This document shows, piece after piece, positions 1 through 11,319 of a DNA stretch of 64,000 nucleotides (within the stretch, counting starts at the first letter, position 1; the number at the start of each line of letters is the position of its first letter). The stretch is from Allolobophora icterica (Eukaryota; Annelida; Clitellata; Crassiclitellata; Lumbricidae). The notes under the pieces were generated by a model. That model did not search any database, was not told the DNA's origin, and saw nothing but the letters and a program-made list of their open reading frames with translations. The translations under genes and the position numbers were made by a program. The DNA lies in NCBI GenBank assembly GCA_963556255.1, contig OY744615.1:20718196-20782195 (forward strand). Direction: 5' to 3'.

Positions 1-25
1 AATCTAAATGCGATAATTAATTGCA

Positions 26-300
26 TTGATTCATCCACACGTACATACATACATCGCGCTTACATACATACGTAGATGCATACATGCATGCAAACATGCA
101 TACATACATAAATACGTATATAGATACATATGGGCCTACCCGTGCATACATACATGCATACAAACAAACATGCATACATGCCTACATGCATGCATGCATA
201 CATGCATACATAGGCCTACAATCATACATACATACATACTTCCATACTACTCACATAAGTAATTGTTTACATAATGACACACATAATTACATACATTATT
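26..300. repeat. Degenerate ATAC/ATGC tetranucleotide microsatellite
   Basis: The stretch is built from CATA and CATG units (tacatacatgcatac and variants). Both strands stay open in several frames only because the repeat lacks stop codons, so no protein is proposed. Confidence 0.85.
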
Positions 301-1034
301 AAGCATTATAACAAGTAAAAACTGTAGGTATATATTATATATATATATGAGTACATACGAGGTTTTGTAAATAAACATACTGCATACATCTGTACAGAAT
401 TCCATCTGGAAGATGGAGTCGGACGGACAGAGGAACGGATAGAAGGGGGGAAATACGGACGGACGGATACACTGTATTGCAACTGCCAGAGTTATGCACC
501 ACTCCGGAAATTACACTTGGAGGTGTGGCGCCACGAACCAAATGGAAGCGTCTGACGGTGCCATCTGATCGAATGGTGGCGGGTTGTCTCAACGAACGTT
601 GAGGCTTCAGACTTCCGGTGCAGGGCAAATAACTCAGAGCTAAGATAGGAATAGCTAACGTCGCCTGACTTCGTTGTGTCAACGGTCGAAGAGGGTCATG
701 TTTGACGTTTGTCATCGTTTGTCTTTGTCGTGGACTTCGTGAACGGTTTTCTGACAGAGGCGCTGCATAAATTGCTCGCTAAGGAGTTCATGACACTACA
801 CATTCAGCGGCATCGCTTCACAGAGGTTCCCAGCGCTTCTAACTGTAAATGTAAATGTAAATGTACACGTTTTTATATAGCGACCATTTGGCCTCGACCC
901 TGCTCATTTTTCAATGAACTGATCGGCCGAGAGCATTCACCACCGCTTCCAGTTTGAACGGATTGCACGCCCTTTGAGGTCTCCGTGTACTGACCGCTCT
1001 AATCCGAGATTCAAATCTCTGAAATAAGCCACCA

Positions 1035-1112
1035 TCAGAATGCGAACCGTGATCCGCACTCACAGAGAGACGAAGGCCCTACGCTCTAACAAATGTAGCT
1101 AACTGGATCACC
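1035..1112 (-). repeat. tRNA-like SINE fragment
   Basis: Read on the minus strand, this about 78-bp piece has an A-box-like segment (gttagctacatttgttag) near its start and a B-box-like segment (cacggttcgcattc) about 45 bases later, the spacing of a pol III internal promoter. It does not fold into a convincing functional tRNA, so a tRNA-derived SINE head or a chance match are both possible. Confidence 0.35.
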
Positions 1113-1605
1113 ATCTTGAGATATTCTTAAACTGCGTTTTATAAATCACAATACATATAGATATGACATGGCACGATTTTTTTTATATTTCCTTTGTGTT
1201 TTTCTGTGTTTGACTGCATTTCCAGTCTCCCTACTATCAAAAATAATGATCATGTATATATCTATTACGTATAACTTAATATAACTTATATTTGTGTATA
1301 TATATATATATATATTTAATTTCATTTCATTACATTGCCAATCGCTAGAAGAAAATATGAGAAGAAATATCTACTGTAGTACATGAGTAATTTGTCTAAG
1401 TTAGTGTTGAATAGTTACGCCAAGTCTGCGTGCTGAAGCTGTCCTGAGACGACTCAATAGGGTCCTGAGAAACTCCTGAACCCGCAACGCCATCGAAGGA
1501 TGATTGGCACTAGATAGGGGCTTCATATAAACAGCCATAGATTAGAATTCTTACATTGCTACTTTATGACTTTGTAGATTACGACATTCCTTTCTCATTC
1601 CATTT

Positions 1606-1725
1606 ATGAATGAATGAATGAATGAATGAACGAACGAATAAATGAATCGTTATTTGCTTGATTCATTGACTGACTCACTGACTCACTGACTTACTGACTC
1701 ACTGACTCACTTACTCACTCAGACT
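1606..1725 (+). repeat. Adjacent (GAAT)n and (ACTG/ACTC)n microsatellites
   Basis: GAAT units run from about 1606 to 1650 with drift to GAAC. ACTG/ACTC units run from about 1668 to 1725. Confidence 0.85.
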
Positions 1726-2189
1726 TTTTAAAGATCTTGACAAAATCTTTCTGTACAGTTTTTTAGACGTTCATTAGCTACTCGAGAGGTAATTAGGATT
1801 TGCCCGAGAAACAGCCACTTTATAATTGTAACTCTTTGCAATGTAACGGCTGCTTTTCTTCAAAAGACATCGGCTGCATGCTAGTGATTTACTGAATGGT
1901 GTAACTATGAAAGTGATTGAAAATTCGTGGAACGACAGCATTTCTTTCGTATGAATATCTCAAAAACAAGCAGCGTTATCTTAAATGCTATCAACCATGA
2001 CGGGTGCTGACAATATATAGAACAATAAATCGAAAATATACAGGAACATGGTGAGTTTTACGTTAATGGCATTATAAATTAAAGATGTAGCCTACTCCTA
2101 AAAGGTAGGCGATAGTTTTATGAGCAGTGTCGCTGTTACCCTGCACTCCCAATAGAGTTTCAAATTATCACAATATCATCATTCACTCA

Positions 2190-2265
2190 TTTGAGCATTT
2201 ATATAGGCCTAGCGCCCCTTCAAGGAGGCTACTCAGAGACGCTCCCGACTTCAGCACGGATATAC
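2190..2265 (+). repeat. Dispersed repeat with tatagcgcc/cagagacgctcccgac core
   Basis: The core (tataggcctagcgcc, then ggctactcagagacgctcccgac) recurs with variations at about 49930-49985, where it reads ctatagcgcc then ctcagaggcgctcccgac. A looser match lies at about 60100-60150. A shared core in unrelated flanks indicates a dispersed mobile repeat, probably a retroelement end. The family is not identified. Confidence 0.5.
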
Positions 2266-2402
2266 AGAACAGTTTGTTTTAGCATAGTGTAGAAAGACTC
2301 GGGTTGGGTTCTATAGGAAGGAGACGCACCTCCAGAGGTAGCCCGTTCCATACCACAGGACCAACCATATATAATCATACAATATATATACATACATATA
2401 TA

Positions 2403-2472
2403 TGTGTGTGTGTGTGTGTGTGCGCGTGTGTGTGTGTGTGTGTAGGTGTGTGTGTGTGTGTGTGTGTGTGTC
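2403..2472 (+). repeat. (TG)n microsatellite
   Basis: An almost pure TG dinucleotide run with CG and AG interruptions. Confidence 0.95.
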
Positions 2473-2509
2473 ATGGTCAGAACTTTAAGCATAGGAATGG
2501 TCAACTTAC

Positions 2510-2567
2510 CTAGATCTACAGCAATCAGTATAACAACCGGTGCAACGGCCGTCTTCATTCGGCATCG
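2510..2567 (-). CDS. Possible first coding exon with signal-like peptide (weak)
   Basis: On the minus strand an ATG at 2567 or 2558 opens a short hydrophobic peptide (MKTAVAPVVILIAVDL from 2558), which looks like a secretion signal. It runs straight into a strong splice donor (CTAG^GTAAGTTG) after 2510. A (TG)n tract lies just inside the putative intron. I found no matching downstream exon below 2400. A hydrophobic stretch next to a donor consensus can occur by chance, so this is only a lead. Confidence 0.2.
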
Positions 2568-2844
2568 CATATTCCGAAGAGGCGCTGATGATGAAATCGT
2601 CATCACAATTGTTTTCGTCGTCGTCGTCGTCGACTGTCGCCGCAGAAGCGAAGGCGATGGAACTGGTCGCGTGAAGACGGTCACACACTGGCTGCCAGAA
2701 GCGACAGAACGAGGCACGGATGCGAGCGACGTCGTTTGACTCTCTATACGTGCACTTCTGTAGAACAGCACTAGAACGTAAAGCCAGTGGCGGCCGTAGA
2801 CAGTTTGATGCTATACGCAAGGACAAAACTGCCGATCAGATATT

Positions 2845-2933
<89 letters not shown>

Positions 2934-2949
2934 GTCGATCGATCGATCG

Positions 2950-2987
<38 letters not shown>
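2845..2987 (+). repeat. (AATC)n microsatellite with central (GATC) block
   Basis: About 143 bp of AATC repeats, interrupted near 2931-2950 by GGTC and GATC units and then resuming as AATC. Its stop-free frame is repeat-derived. Confidence 0.95.
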
Positions 2988-5395
2988 TCTTTTATTGCTC
3001 CCATGATGCAGCTAACAATGGCAATACAGAATATATCGCAAATTAGTTAAATAGTGATAATAAGCCAGAGCATTTTGTAAACATGTAAACTTTTAAGGGA
3101 GGCAAACGGATACCCAGGAGAACAAAAGTCCCGCTAAATTAGGATACCCGTGTACCATAAGAAGCATTGAGACACTGTTTAGTTTTTAATGTAAAGCGAT
3201 GTCAGGATAAATGGAGTCAATCTGATCATCTAGACATGAAATACGTTAACCACGGCCTTGTTTAAGTTTCCCCGTTAGCCAGTTTGCGTGTATACTGTAT
3301 AGTGGTAATTAGAAAATTGTCTTGCACTTTCATGTTTTGGACAACCGGCCTCTGATTTGATTTGCTTTGGATCATGCTGAATAAGAAAACAACGAATTGG
3401 CCTATTAAGTTAAACTAGATTGTGAATCCACTTGTCACGTGACTTTGAAAAATTGAATTTGTTGCCGCCATTTCTGAGTATTGTTATGCTTACGGGCATA
3501 CTTATTCTTCTAAACTGATAAAATCATGGGCGATTGGGGCGTCATAAAATCTGCACGAAGTATGAACAAAATATTTCTTTTATTTCTCTGTTTCCTTTTT
3601 TTATTTTGTCGGAATTTGCAGCCCCTTGAAAAATGCCACTCTAGGCAGCCGCCTGTATAGCCTATACCTAAAGCCGCATGGCGTAAAGCTTACAAATGAG
3701 ACCGAGTATTCAGGCGGTGGCGCAACTGCTGCCGGCCGGATTCGTTGACTTGTCGGCCATTAGACGCATCCAACCTGATACTATTATCTAGAAGTACATT
3801 GGAAGTGTCTGACTGTGATCGGCTTCTGTGGGCGATTCGTTCTATTCTGTTATCTGTTGGAGACCATCGTTCATCTAATGATAAATGGACAATAGGATAC
3901 GATTACGTGCCTATACGTAATGTAATGTCGTGGCATGTTGAGTTTATGCCCGCTGTGTTGGATTGTTGCTGTCGTATGTGCGATTCAGCCGAAAGACCCT
4001 TCAGACGTCGATCACACATCTGAGTTGCTTTCAATGAGTCGTGTGAAGAACTCTGTTACAGCTACCTTCACAATGTCGTGTAATCTAATGTGCACATATA
4101 ATTTATGCAGCTATTTTTGTATATAATAATAAGAAGTGTGCAGCTAGGGTTTATTTTCCGTAACAGAAGAACATGAACAAGGCTAAGAACAAGAAGAATA
4201 ACAAGAAGGAGAACAGGACGAAGAACACGAAGAGCAAGAAAAATACTACAAGAGGGAGAATACAGAAGGGGAGGAACTGAAGTGTAAATAACTTCAGTTT
4301 CTTAGCCTCGGCTTATGAGGGCTTGTGGCCATTCCTCTATCCTCGCCGTTTATTTTCAATACATCAGCATCGTACGGCTGGTGTAGTAATTTTAAACCTG
4401 AGGTCACTTGACGACGAAGGTGGAACAGAATTTTCTAAACATCTTGCTGTTCTGACGAAGATCTGAAGCTTCAGCATCAGTGTTGACAGTTCAGCAAGTG
4501 AACCACTAAGCTACGTTACCGCAGAAGCGAATGAAATTAATTCAAGTCACTCGTACTGTTTCAACACTCTTGTTGAAATGCAGGTTTCAGGGTTTGATGA
4601 TTTAGAGAGTGTTACCCTGGTCGTAATCGTAATAGTAAACTCCTAATATATATAAACCGTCACTAAAAGTCTAATCGCACGACTCTAGCTTATTCATGTG
4701 CACTGGTCTATTTTTTGTTGCAACTGGGTAGTTGGTTTCGACCATTGGATACCTATCAACCAGTGGGTTCGAAAAAGACAGAACTAGGAAAGGGCGGATT
4801 GGCAGAACATCATTTGCTGTTGTTTATTTTTGTCATCGAAAAGCCATCGAGGCTCATTTCTGTCCACTACTCATTAAAGGACTAATAGCCTGACGAGATC
4901 AGCGAACCAGAAATTTTCATAAATTCAGTGTCCACAGATCGACAACCATTAGCTGTCCATTTAGCCAACTGCTATGGAAGAGGGTCTAAAGATAAATTCT
5001 GCATGTGCAATTATATAATGCTGTATCTCCTGATCTCGCTGCCGATAAATAATACATAGTTAAGCGAAATCTCGTGCTGCAAACGAGAGAACACAATCGC
5101 CACCCCCACCCCAAAAAACCGACTGATGCAAACAGAATATCAACGGACTAATCGACAAACACTGAAAATCAGTAAGACAGACGGACACAGAAAGTGACTG
5201 GCTGTCCAACTGGTCGACTGCCTGACTGGGTGAGTGTCTAACTGACTGACTGACTGAATGAATGACTGACTGAATGGGTAACTGAGTATAGAAATGAATT
5301 AATACGATTGAATGAACGAACAAATAAACGAATTAATCAATGAACAAATGAATGAATGAACGAATGAATGAATGATGGGAATCTAATTGGCGCTG
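2988..5395. other. No recognised gene
   Basis: No coding homology is recognised on either strand. The plus-strand open frame at 3745-4023 has no identifiable domain. There is a purine-rich (aagaac-type) stretch at 4165-4265 and a degenerate ACTG/GAAT tetranucleotide stretch at about 5230-5375. Confidence 0.5.
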
Positions 5396-6760
5396 CTATT
5401 TATGGCATAGGCCTATATTATCTTCCTCGTCACTTCGAGCAACCCTCTTGCACTCAGGGCAAAGGGTTTTCTGTTCAGTAATTTCACTACATCTTTCATC
5501 GTTTGTAGAGAACATATTACTAGGATAATTTCTGTCCTTACTTAATAAGAATTTAAGACGGTTAATATTTCCTATAATTATAATAGGTTTGAAAGGTTTT
5601 TCTATGACTAAAGCTTCTAATTGTCCCCTAAAATACTCGCTCTCAATCTCAATTTTGGCTGTTGGAAAGTGGTCTATACATCCATCAGTCAGATTATACG
5701 GTGTTTCTTTTCCTGTAATATCAGATTCTTTCACGAGTCTTTTCTCAACTACACAACATGTTGCTCCCGAATCAAAATACATTCAACATTTCGACCATAT
5801 GTTACAATCTCTCTTTGCAACGAAGGCACTTGTCACAGCACTAGTTGATACATTCATATGATATTTCTGTGTGCATCACGTTGATCATATATATCTGGAT
5901 TTCTTATCTCACCATACATATCCTGTCTAGTTTTTGTTTTGCAAAAACTATTGTTAAGCACTTGAATTACTGCTGTCGCGTGCTTAATCGACCCTTTCAT
6001 TCTGCTTGGACACTCAAACGATTTATGTTCGGAGGTCTCACAAATATAACGCACAGGTCTTCGATCACCAACACAATTTTATATTTACCAAAAGTTCTGC
6101 TTATTTCAGAATTCTTCGTTCTTTCTCACCTTTTTATCATAGTATTTCTTGTTCTTTGCAAGAATGTGCTTGACTTATTGCCTTTTGCGCCATAGCACAT
6201 GGCTCATCAATTCTCCTTATAACATATATGTAATTATAGGCGTCTTTAACGTCTTCATCGACAGATTCATTCGGCCATAACTCCTTCAGAATCTTCTTTA
6301 GCCCTCTACATGAAGGCTACATGATCGCCCGAAGACGAGTTCGATAATCGTTAGACCATGGCTTTCATGTACACTGTCTCTTAATGCAATGAGAAGAAGT
6401 GCCAAGTTTTCATCCCATTCCTTCGGGTTGTTCTCCTATGATTTTCTTCTGGGTTGCCTTAATGGAATAATGGTTCCGCTAAGTCCGTGCCCATTTCATA
6501 TTGCTTGGTAAGGGCCAGTCCACGTGTGCTTGATTAGCAACATCTTGGTGACTTCGGCCATCAAATCCGAAGTAAACTGCAACCTCTGTCCGTACGTATC
6601 CTCTGAGTGTAGTCCAAAGCAAGGCTTCTGCCACCTCCTCAGTGCTGATTTCTTTCAAAGGTATCGCTTCAGGATACCTTGTCCTAAAATTGATTGCTGT
6701 TTGTACATATCTATATTCTCTGCTTGTTCCTGTGAATTCTACACAAATTCATGAGATAGG
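5396..6760 (-). pseudogene. Decayed Gypsy-like LTR retroelement fragments (integrase, zinc knuckle, protease)
   Basis: Reading on the minus strand from 6760 down, broken frames give integrase-core sequence (RTRYPEAIPLKEISTEEVAEA), then an integrase C-terminal piece (KNKKYYDKKVRKNEEF near 6130), with stops and frameshifts. Below about 6060 comes a zinc-knuckle-like segment (ICETSEHKSFECPSR, first cysteine apparently lost). At 5782 there is a retropepsin active-site stretch (YFDSGATCCVV), open to 5396. The reverse transcriptase and RNase H are absent. In an intact Gypsy element the order is gag, protease, RT, integrase, so finding integrase upstream of gag/protease implies rearrangement or two fused copies. 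No LTRs were seen. Confidence 0.75.
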
Positions 6761-7012
6761 AACATCTAGGCCTACTGCTGATAAGTGACCCACTGGCGCT
6801 CTATAATTGACCTTCTTATCACCGTCCTCCAGGGCAGGATTAACAATTTGTAGGCCTTGTTCCAAAATTGTACAGCAGGGCCTAAGCCCTATAATATATG
6901 TTCAAACAAAAAGTGCTAACGAAATTTAAATTGTAGAACAGATATTTATGAATTTAAAAGTGTTTACGATGTGCTTTCGTAATAGAAAAACTGTAAGCAA
7001 TATCCTGAAAAT

Positions 7013-7480
7013 CTAGCAGTAGTACAAAGTGTTAAATTTGTCAGTCACTCTTGTCCCATCGTTGATCTTAAAGCATTTTTGATGCGCGCTGTAGGTGACT
7101 AAACGATCTTTCACAGCTGCAGTTAGACACAGGAAGTGTAAGATACGCAGAGCATTGCAAACTTTCGGAAATATTGATTGCAAATTGTATTCCTTCATTA
7201 TTTGCAACATTTGGAGAGACGATGGTTTGGTTGGCACTGACGGCAATTGACTCAAAAATGCTCGCCATTGAATCCATTCGTCGCAAATTTCTATATTCAC
7301 ATCTTTCGAATAGAGACTGACAAAAGACTTTAAAGATTCTTTGGAAGCCTTATTTACTTCGTCGACGTATATATAGAAAATGACAACGTTAATTAAGTTC
7401 TGCGTATGCTTCAACTCTGTATGTGCGATGAGTAACGACAGCATCAACAATAACAGAAAACGTATCAATTTTAAACTGAC
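7013..7480 (-). pseudogene. hAT-family transposase C-terminal (dimerisation domain) remnant
   Basis: Minus-strand frames contain a hAT dimerisation signature (LTLPVSNCSCERSFSHLQRA near 7100-7140). Upstream residues resemble the helical part of ZMYM/repressor-of-PKR-type transposases. The signature lies in a different frame from the longer 151-codon opening, and a stop follows soon after, so it is a frameshifted relic. The N-terminal zinc finger and DDE core are not recognisable. Confidence 0.7.
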
Positions 7481-8772
7481 TCGCCGGTCAGTAGGGCCTA
7501 TGGCAGCTGCTTCATTACTGTCATCAGCTCTGCGCTTTGTACGACGTGCTCGCTTTTTTCTTAAAATTCCTCGCTACAAAAGTTGGCAGCGTCTTGGTGG
7601 TGTTGATAGAATTTGTTCCTCTGTGAAGACAGATATTTTGTCAATGACTTTAGCAGTGTACTGCAGTACAGAGATCCATAGTTTTCAGTTTCAAGCTATT
7701 TACTGGTTTCGTTTATTACATGTCAACGATGTAACATTTGAAAACTAAAATAATAGTTAACATTTTTAAGGCAGCATACTAGTGGTAGGCCCCTTATTTG
7801 TGAAATGTTTAGTAACCCTGGGTCTGTGGACCTACTGGAACCGTGGTTAATCCAGGCCTTCCGTATTCTGACAAATATCACATCTGAGCACGAATCTCCG
7901 TACATCTTCGTTTATCGATGTAGGCCTATAGCGGAAATCGTTACTAATTTTGTCGTTTGTTTTCTTCATGCCGAGATGCGCTGATTAAACTGCACAATGC
8001 GCAATCGTTATCACGCTATCTCGCAACGGTCCTGGTTCCATCAATTGCAATTTAACCTCATCTTTCATAACTTCTCGGTATCGCCTAACAGAAGACAATT
8101 TCTCATGACAAATTGGATTTTGTTTGTTTGCCTTTCCTAATCGATTTCTTGATTTATCAACTCACGCTATTTCTTTGTCTCGTCTTATTTTTGTATTATT
8201 TTAATTTCATTTGTAGCAACCTTAATATCTGGAAATTCAATTAGGCCTACTTTAACTTATGAGGCCTATATTTCTAGAACTTTGCAGACGACGCTCGAGT
8301 TTTAATTGCAGTCTGCGGCTCAAAACTCTCACTAATGTGATCCACCGTTATGAAGTCACGTTCCATTTACGAATCCTCGTCCTTACTGTTCATTTTTTGT
8401 GTTCGTAACACTGTATTTCCCTCCAACACTTTCTGAGTGATACAGCGCCATTGGTTACTACACTACAATAAATTGCATTAGGATACACGGCAGAATTTAA
8501 AATATGAAACGTCGTGACCTATGTATTAAATGCACACACGTTATGATTATCCAGCAACAAATCTGCCGTTGTGGCCTGGTAAATTGACGAACGTGAGTTT
8601 CAAACAGTTGAGCGAATATTTTAGGAAACCGTGGGATAAGTTGCTTGCGCACGAATTCCAATGTGGCTTCATCGTGCAGTTGTGATATGAGGCTAAAGCC
8701 AGCGAAGTCCAGGCTAAGAGATGATAAAACGGCGAAAGTAGACCTAATTGTAACACGACAATTGGGACAATT
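7481..8772. other. No recognised gene
   Basis: AT-rich sequence carrying several copies of the nonamer-like taggcctac. No family could be assigned to the short open frames at 7723-7905 or 8497-8790. Confidence 0.5.
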
Positions 8773-8974
8773 CCCAGCTAACACACCCACACGGGACCCA
8801 GACGGGTCCCATACGGGTTGCCATACGGGACCCGTACGGGATACCCGGCGGGATCCCGCCGGTTTTTGTCCGCGGTTTCCGTACGGGACCCATACGGGAT
8901 ATCCCGCCGGGCATCCCAGTTCATTCCCAGTTCATTCCCAGATGACTAAAAAGTGATACCCAGTTTAGCACAGT

Positions 8975-9330
8975 TAATGGGCGGCGATCCCGGGGTCGAG
9001 GGGGACAAGACCCCTTTTAACAGTGGGGAGGACACACCATACATCTGCCCCCCCAATTTTGAAGAAACAACAAAAAAGTCAACCCAGTTTCTTAATCTCT
9101 TTTTGAGCAGATCAGTTCAAAACTCTTTTTGACCAGATCAGTTCAAAAGGGACAAGACCCCCTTGAACAGTAGGGGCACACACCATACATCTGCCCCCCA
9201 CCCCCAAATTTTTAGGAAACAGCAAAAAAGTCACCCCAGTTTTTTTATACCTCTTTTGAGCAGATCAGTTCAAAACTCTTTTTTTTACCTGATCAGTTCA
9301 AAAACGTCGCCCCCCACCTGTCGAACAAGA
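8975..9330 (+). repeat. Dispersed C/G-rich repeat, two tandem-like copies
   Basis: The core reads ggcgatcccggggtcgag, then acaagacccc, then catacatctgcccccc, then an A-rich tail (aaatttttaggaaacagc). It occurs twice here. It recurs at about 57305-57410 on the same strand and at about 60900-61085 on the opposite strand. Recurrence in unrelated settings marks it as a mobile repeat of unknown class. Confidence 0.6.
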
Positions 9331-9495
9331 ACTCTGCCAGTGGCACAGTTTACAGTATAGTATGCAAACTGTACTGTAAACTGTGCTATATAGTTAAAGC
9401 AATAAATAATCAACAAAAGTGTTAAATGACACATCAATTTAATAAAGTCAATTTAATAAAGTAAAGTAATCATGCAGTCGATCTGCTCTGTAATT

Positions 9496-9717
9496 TCATT
9501 TAACAATAATGTCATCAGCAGTATTGGTGAACTCCTGATCAACACTGATCGACTCTGACTTGGTCTCTTTGAATGGCGCCGATTTCAATAGTTGGCGGCC
9601 TCCAGTGCCATGATCCCTAGCATTACCAAACCAAATGGCCAACTCGTCTTCAACCATTTTCCTCGTGCTGTCCTTGGTAGCAATATTATGTTTTACCGAA
9701 CCTGAAATTTCAAACAT
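9496..9717 (-). CDS. Small open frame within the DNA transposon, unrecognised
   Basis: A 73-codon minus-strand frame, rich in charged residues, without hydrophobic or repeat character, lies in the middle of the 8773-11313 element. It could be a leftover exon of that element's own protein, since it sits in otherwise stop-rich AT sequence and begins beside an acceptor-like tract. No family is recognised and chance is quite possible. Confidence 0.2.
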   Translation of the reverse strand: MFEISGSVKHNIATKDSTRKMVEDELAIWFGNARDHGTGGRQLLKSAPFKETKSESISVDQEFTNTADDIIVK

Positions 9718-10732
9718 GCAACATTTAGATTAAAAATAACAAGTTACAAAGAACAAGAATTAAGAATTTGATGTGCTCTGATTTGTATTGTAAAATGGTA
9801 TTATTCCAATAACTCTTTCTGTTATTAAATGACAATATTTAGAGACACTGCCTGCACAATGTTGACTAATGTAACATAATAAAACAAAATGTAATCATTA
9901 CACCTGTCAATCACACAGGCTGTTACCAAGCTACTAAGAACTAGTGAATGCAAAGCTTAAGAGTGAATCATTCATATAAAAGTAACTAAGAAACCATTTC
10001 ATTCTACAGAATCATGGCCTGTTTAATATGTTTGTTCAACACGTACTCCCGTTTAAAATATTCTAATTGCACCTTGTTTTCGATCAGTTCATTAAGGATT
10101 GCAGAGATATTATAACTACATCACAAAGACAATTAAATGGTTGTGTACTTTAAAATTTCTCAGACTAGTCTTCAACGTTGTCGACTCTTGTTGCATGAAG
10201 CCCTGCAATATCGTCATTCTCATCTTCACAGAGTGCAGTACTTATTGATCTCGACAACTATCCAGTTTTGATGGTCACGGCAGCTGCAATGTTTAATTCA
10301 GCAGCAATTACGCTAGTTTTCAAGTTTATTGTAAACGTTCAACAATGTATAAGCTAAATTTAAAGGATACTATGTTCAAATGAAACTTTAAGCTAAATTT
10401 ATAGGAAGTTTAAGCTAAACGTTCAAGTATAATCTATGAAACTTTAAGCTACATTTATTGGATAAATGTTCAAAATGTTTAAATGAAACTTTAATGCGAC
10501 TTAACTGAGAGATGTCAACATCTAACACGGATAAACTTGAAAACTAGAGTCATTGCTGCTGAATATTTGTCGATGTGCTTTCATTTAAATAGCCTTATTG
10601 GTGTCTGGGCGCTAACTAGTGTTAAGGTGCGACCTCTTGTCACACAGTAATACATAGCCCCTTGAATTTGGGTCAGACCATAACATTAGGACCCTCATAG
10701 CGCAAGTTTACCGTACAGTCCATAACCCTAAC

Positions 10733-10953
10733 CAGGGCTGTAGTCGAGGGTATACGCGGGTATACACTATACAGTGTGTACTCACCTCTAGAGACCGTAT
10801 AGGCCTACTCACCTCCCAAATAGTTATATTTATTTATATTAAAATACTGTAGCGTATACTCACAAAATACTGTAGCGTAGACTCACCTCTAATTTGTTTC
10901 GGAAAACTAACCCGTAGCGTGTACTCACCTGTAATTTTACCACTACAGCCCTG
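10733..10953. mobile_element. hAT-type MITE (221 bp) with perfect 8-bp target duplication
   Basis: Ends are cagggctgtagt and the inverse actacagccctg. The flanking 8-mer accctaac is duplicated at 10725-10732 and 10954-10961. CA...TG ends with 8-bp target duplications are typical of hAT elements. Internally it carries several tactcacct direct repeats. A second copy, in the opposite orientation, is at 23103-23343. It is nested in the 8773-11313 transposon. Confidence 0.85.
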
Positions 10954-11319
10954 ACCCTAACCCACTGCAATCTCCGTTTCGTCTATCCCGACCACAATTA
11001 AATAGGCCTACAGCATTTACATAAACTGTTAATATACGCAGATATAGGTTCATTAGTAGGCCTATAATAAATATAACGTAATCTTACTTTTCACAGAAAC
11101 ACATCGCGATCTGTCAAATATGTGTACATTCGAAACGGCAGGCACACAAAATGGCGGACCGGCGGTAGAAATACGAATACCGGTAGGAGGCGCCACCGAC
11201 GCGGGCTGGACCGTAAGGGTCCCTTACGCAAACCGTGGTCAAAAACCGCGAGAATCCCGTACCGTCAAACCGGATGAAACCCACAAGGGACCCGTGCGGG
11301 TGTGTTTGCTGGGTTGGCA

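Larger units (their letters stand above)
301..2200. other. No recognised gene; AT-rich spacer with short SINE-like piece and microsatellites
   Basis: A minus-strand open frame at 335-715 (126 codons) matches no family I know and shows no splice context or conserved motif, so it is not called as a gene. The rest is AT-rich sequence with a (TA)n run near 1295-1315. Confidence 0.5.
8773..11313. mobile_element. Inverted-repeat DNA transposon, about 2.5 kb, probably non-autonomous
   Basis: The left end (cccagctaacacacccac) is the imperfect inverse of the right end (gtgcgggtgtgtttgctggg). About 27 bp pair with roughly three mismatches. Both subterminal regions hold clustered short palindromic motifs of the acgggaccc/gggtcccgt type: 8790-8910 on the left, 11200-11300 on the right. 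The target duplication is unclear (flanks caatt and ttggca). No transposase is recognised inside. A nested 221-bp hAT-type MITE and two copies of a C-rich dispersed repeat are included. The superfamily is not assigned. Confidence 0.65.

Noticed and set aside
2229..2771. 180-codon minus-strand frame
   Set aside because: Its second half is the TG microsatellite and it runs through a strong splice donor. Only the short signal-like exon is kept as a weak candidate.
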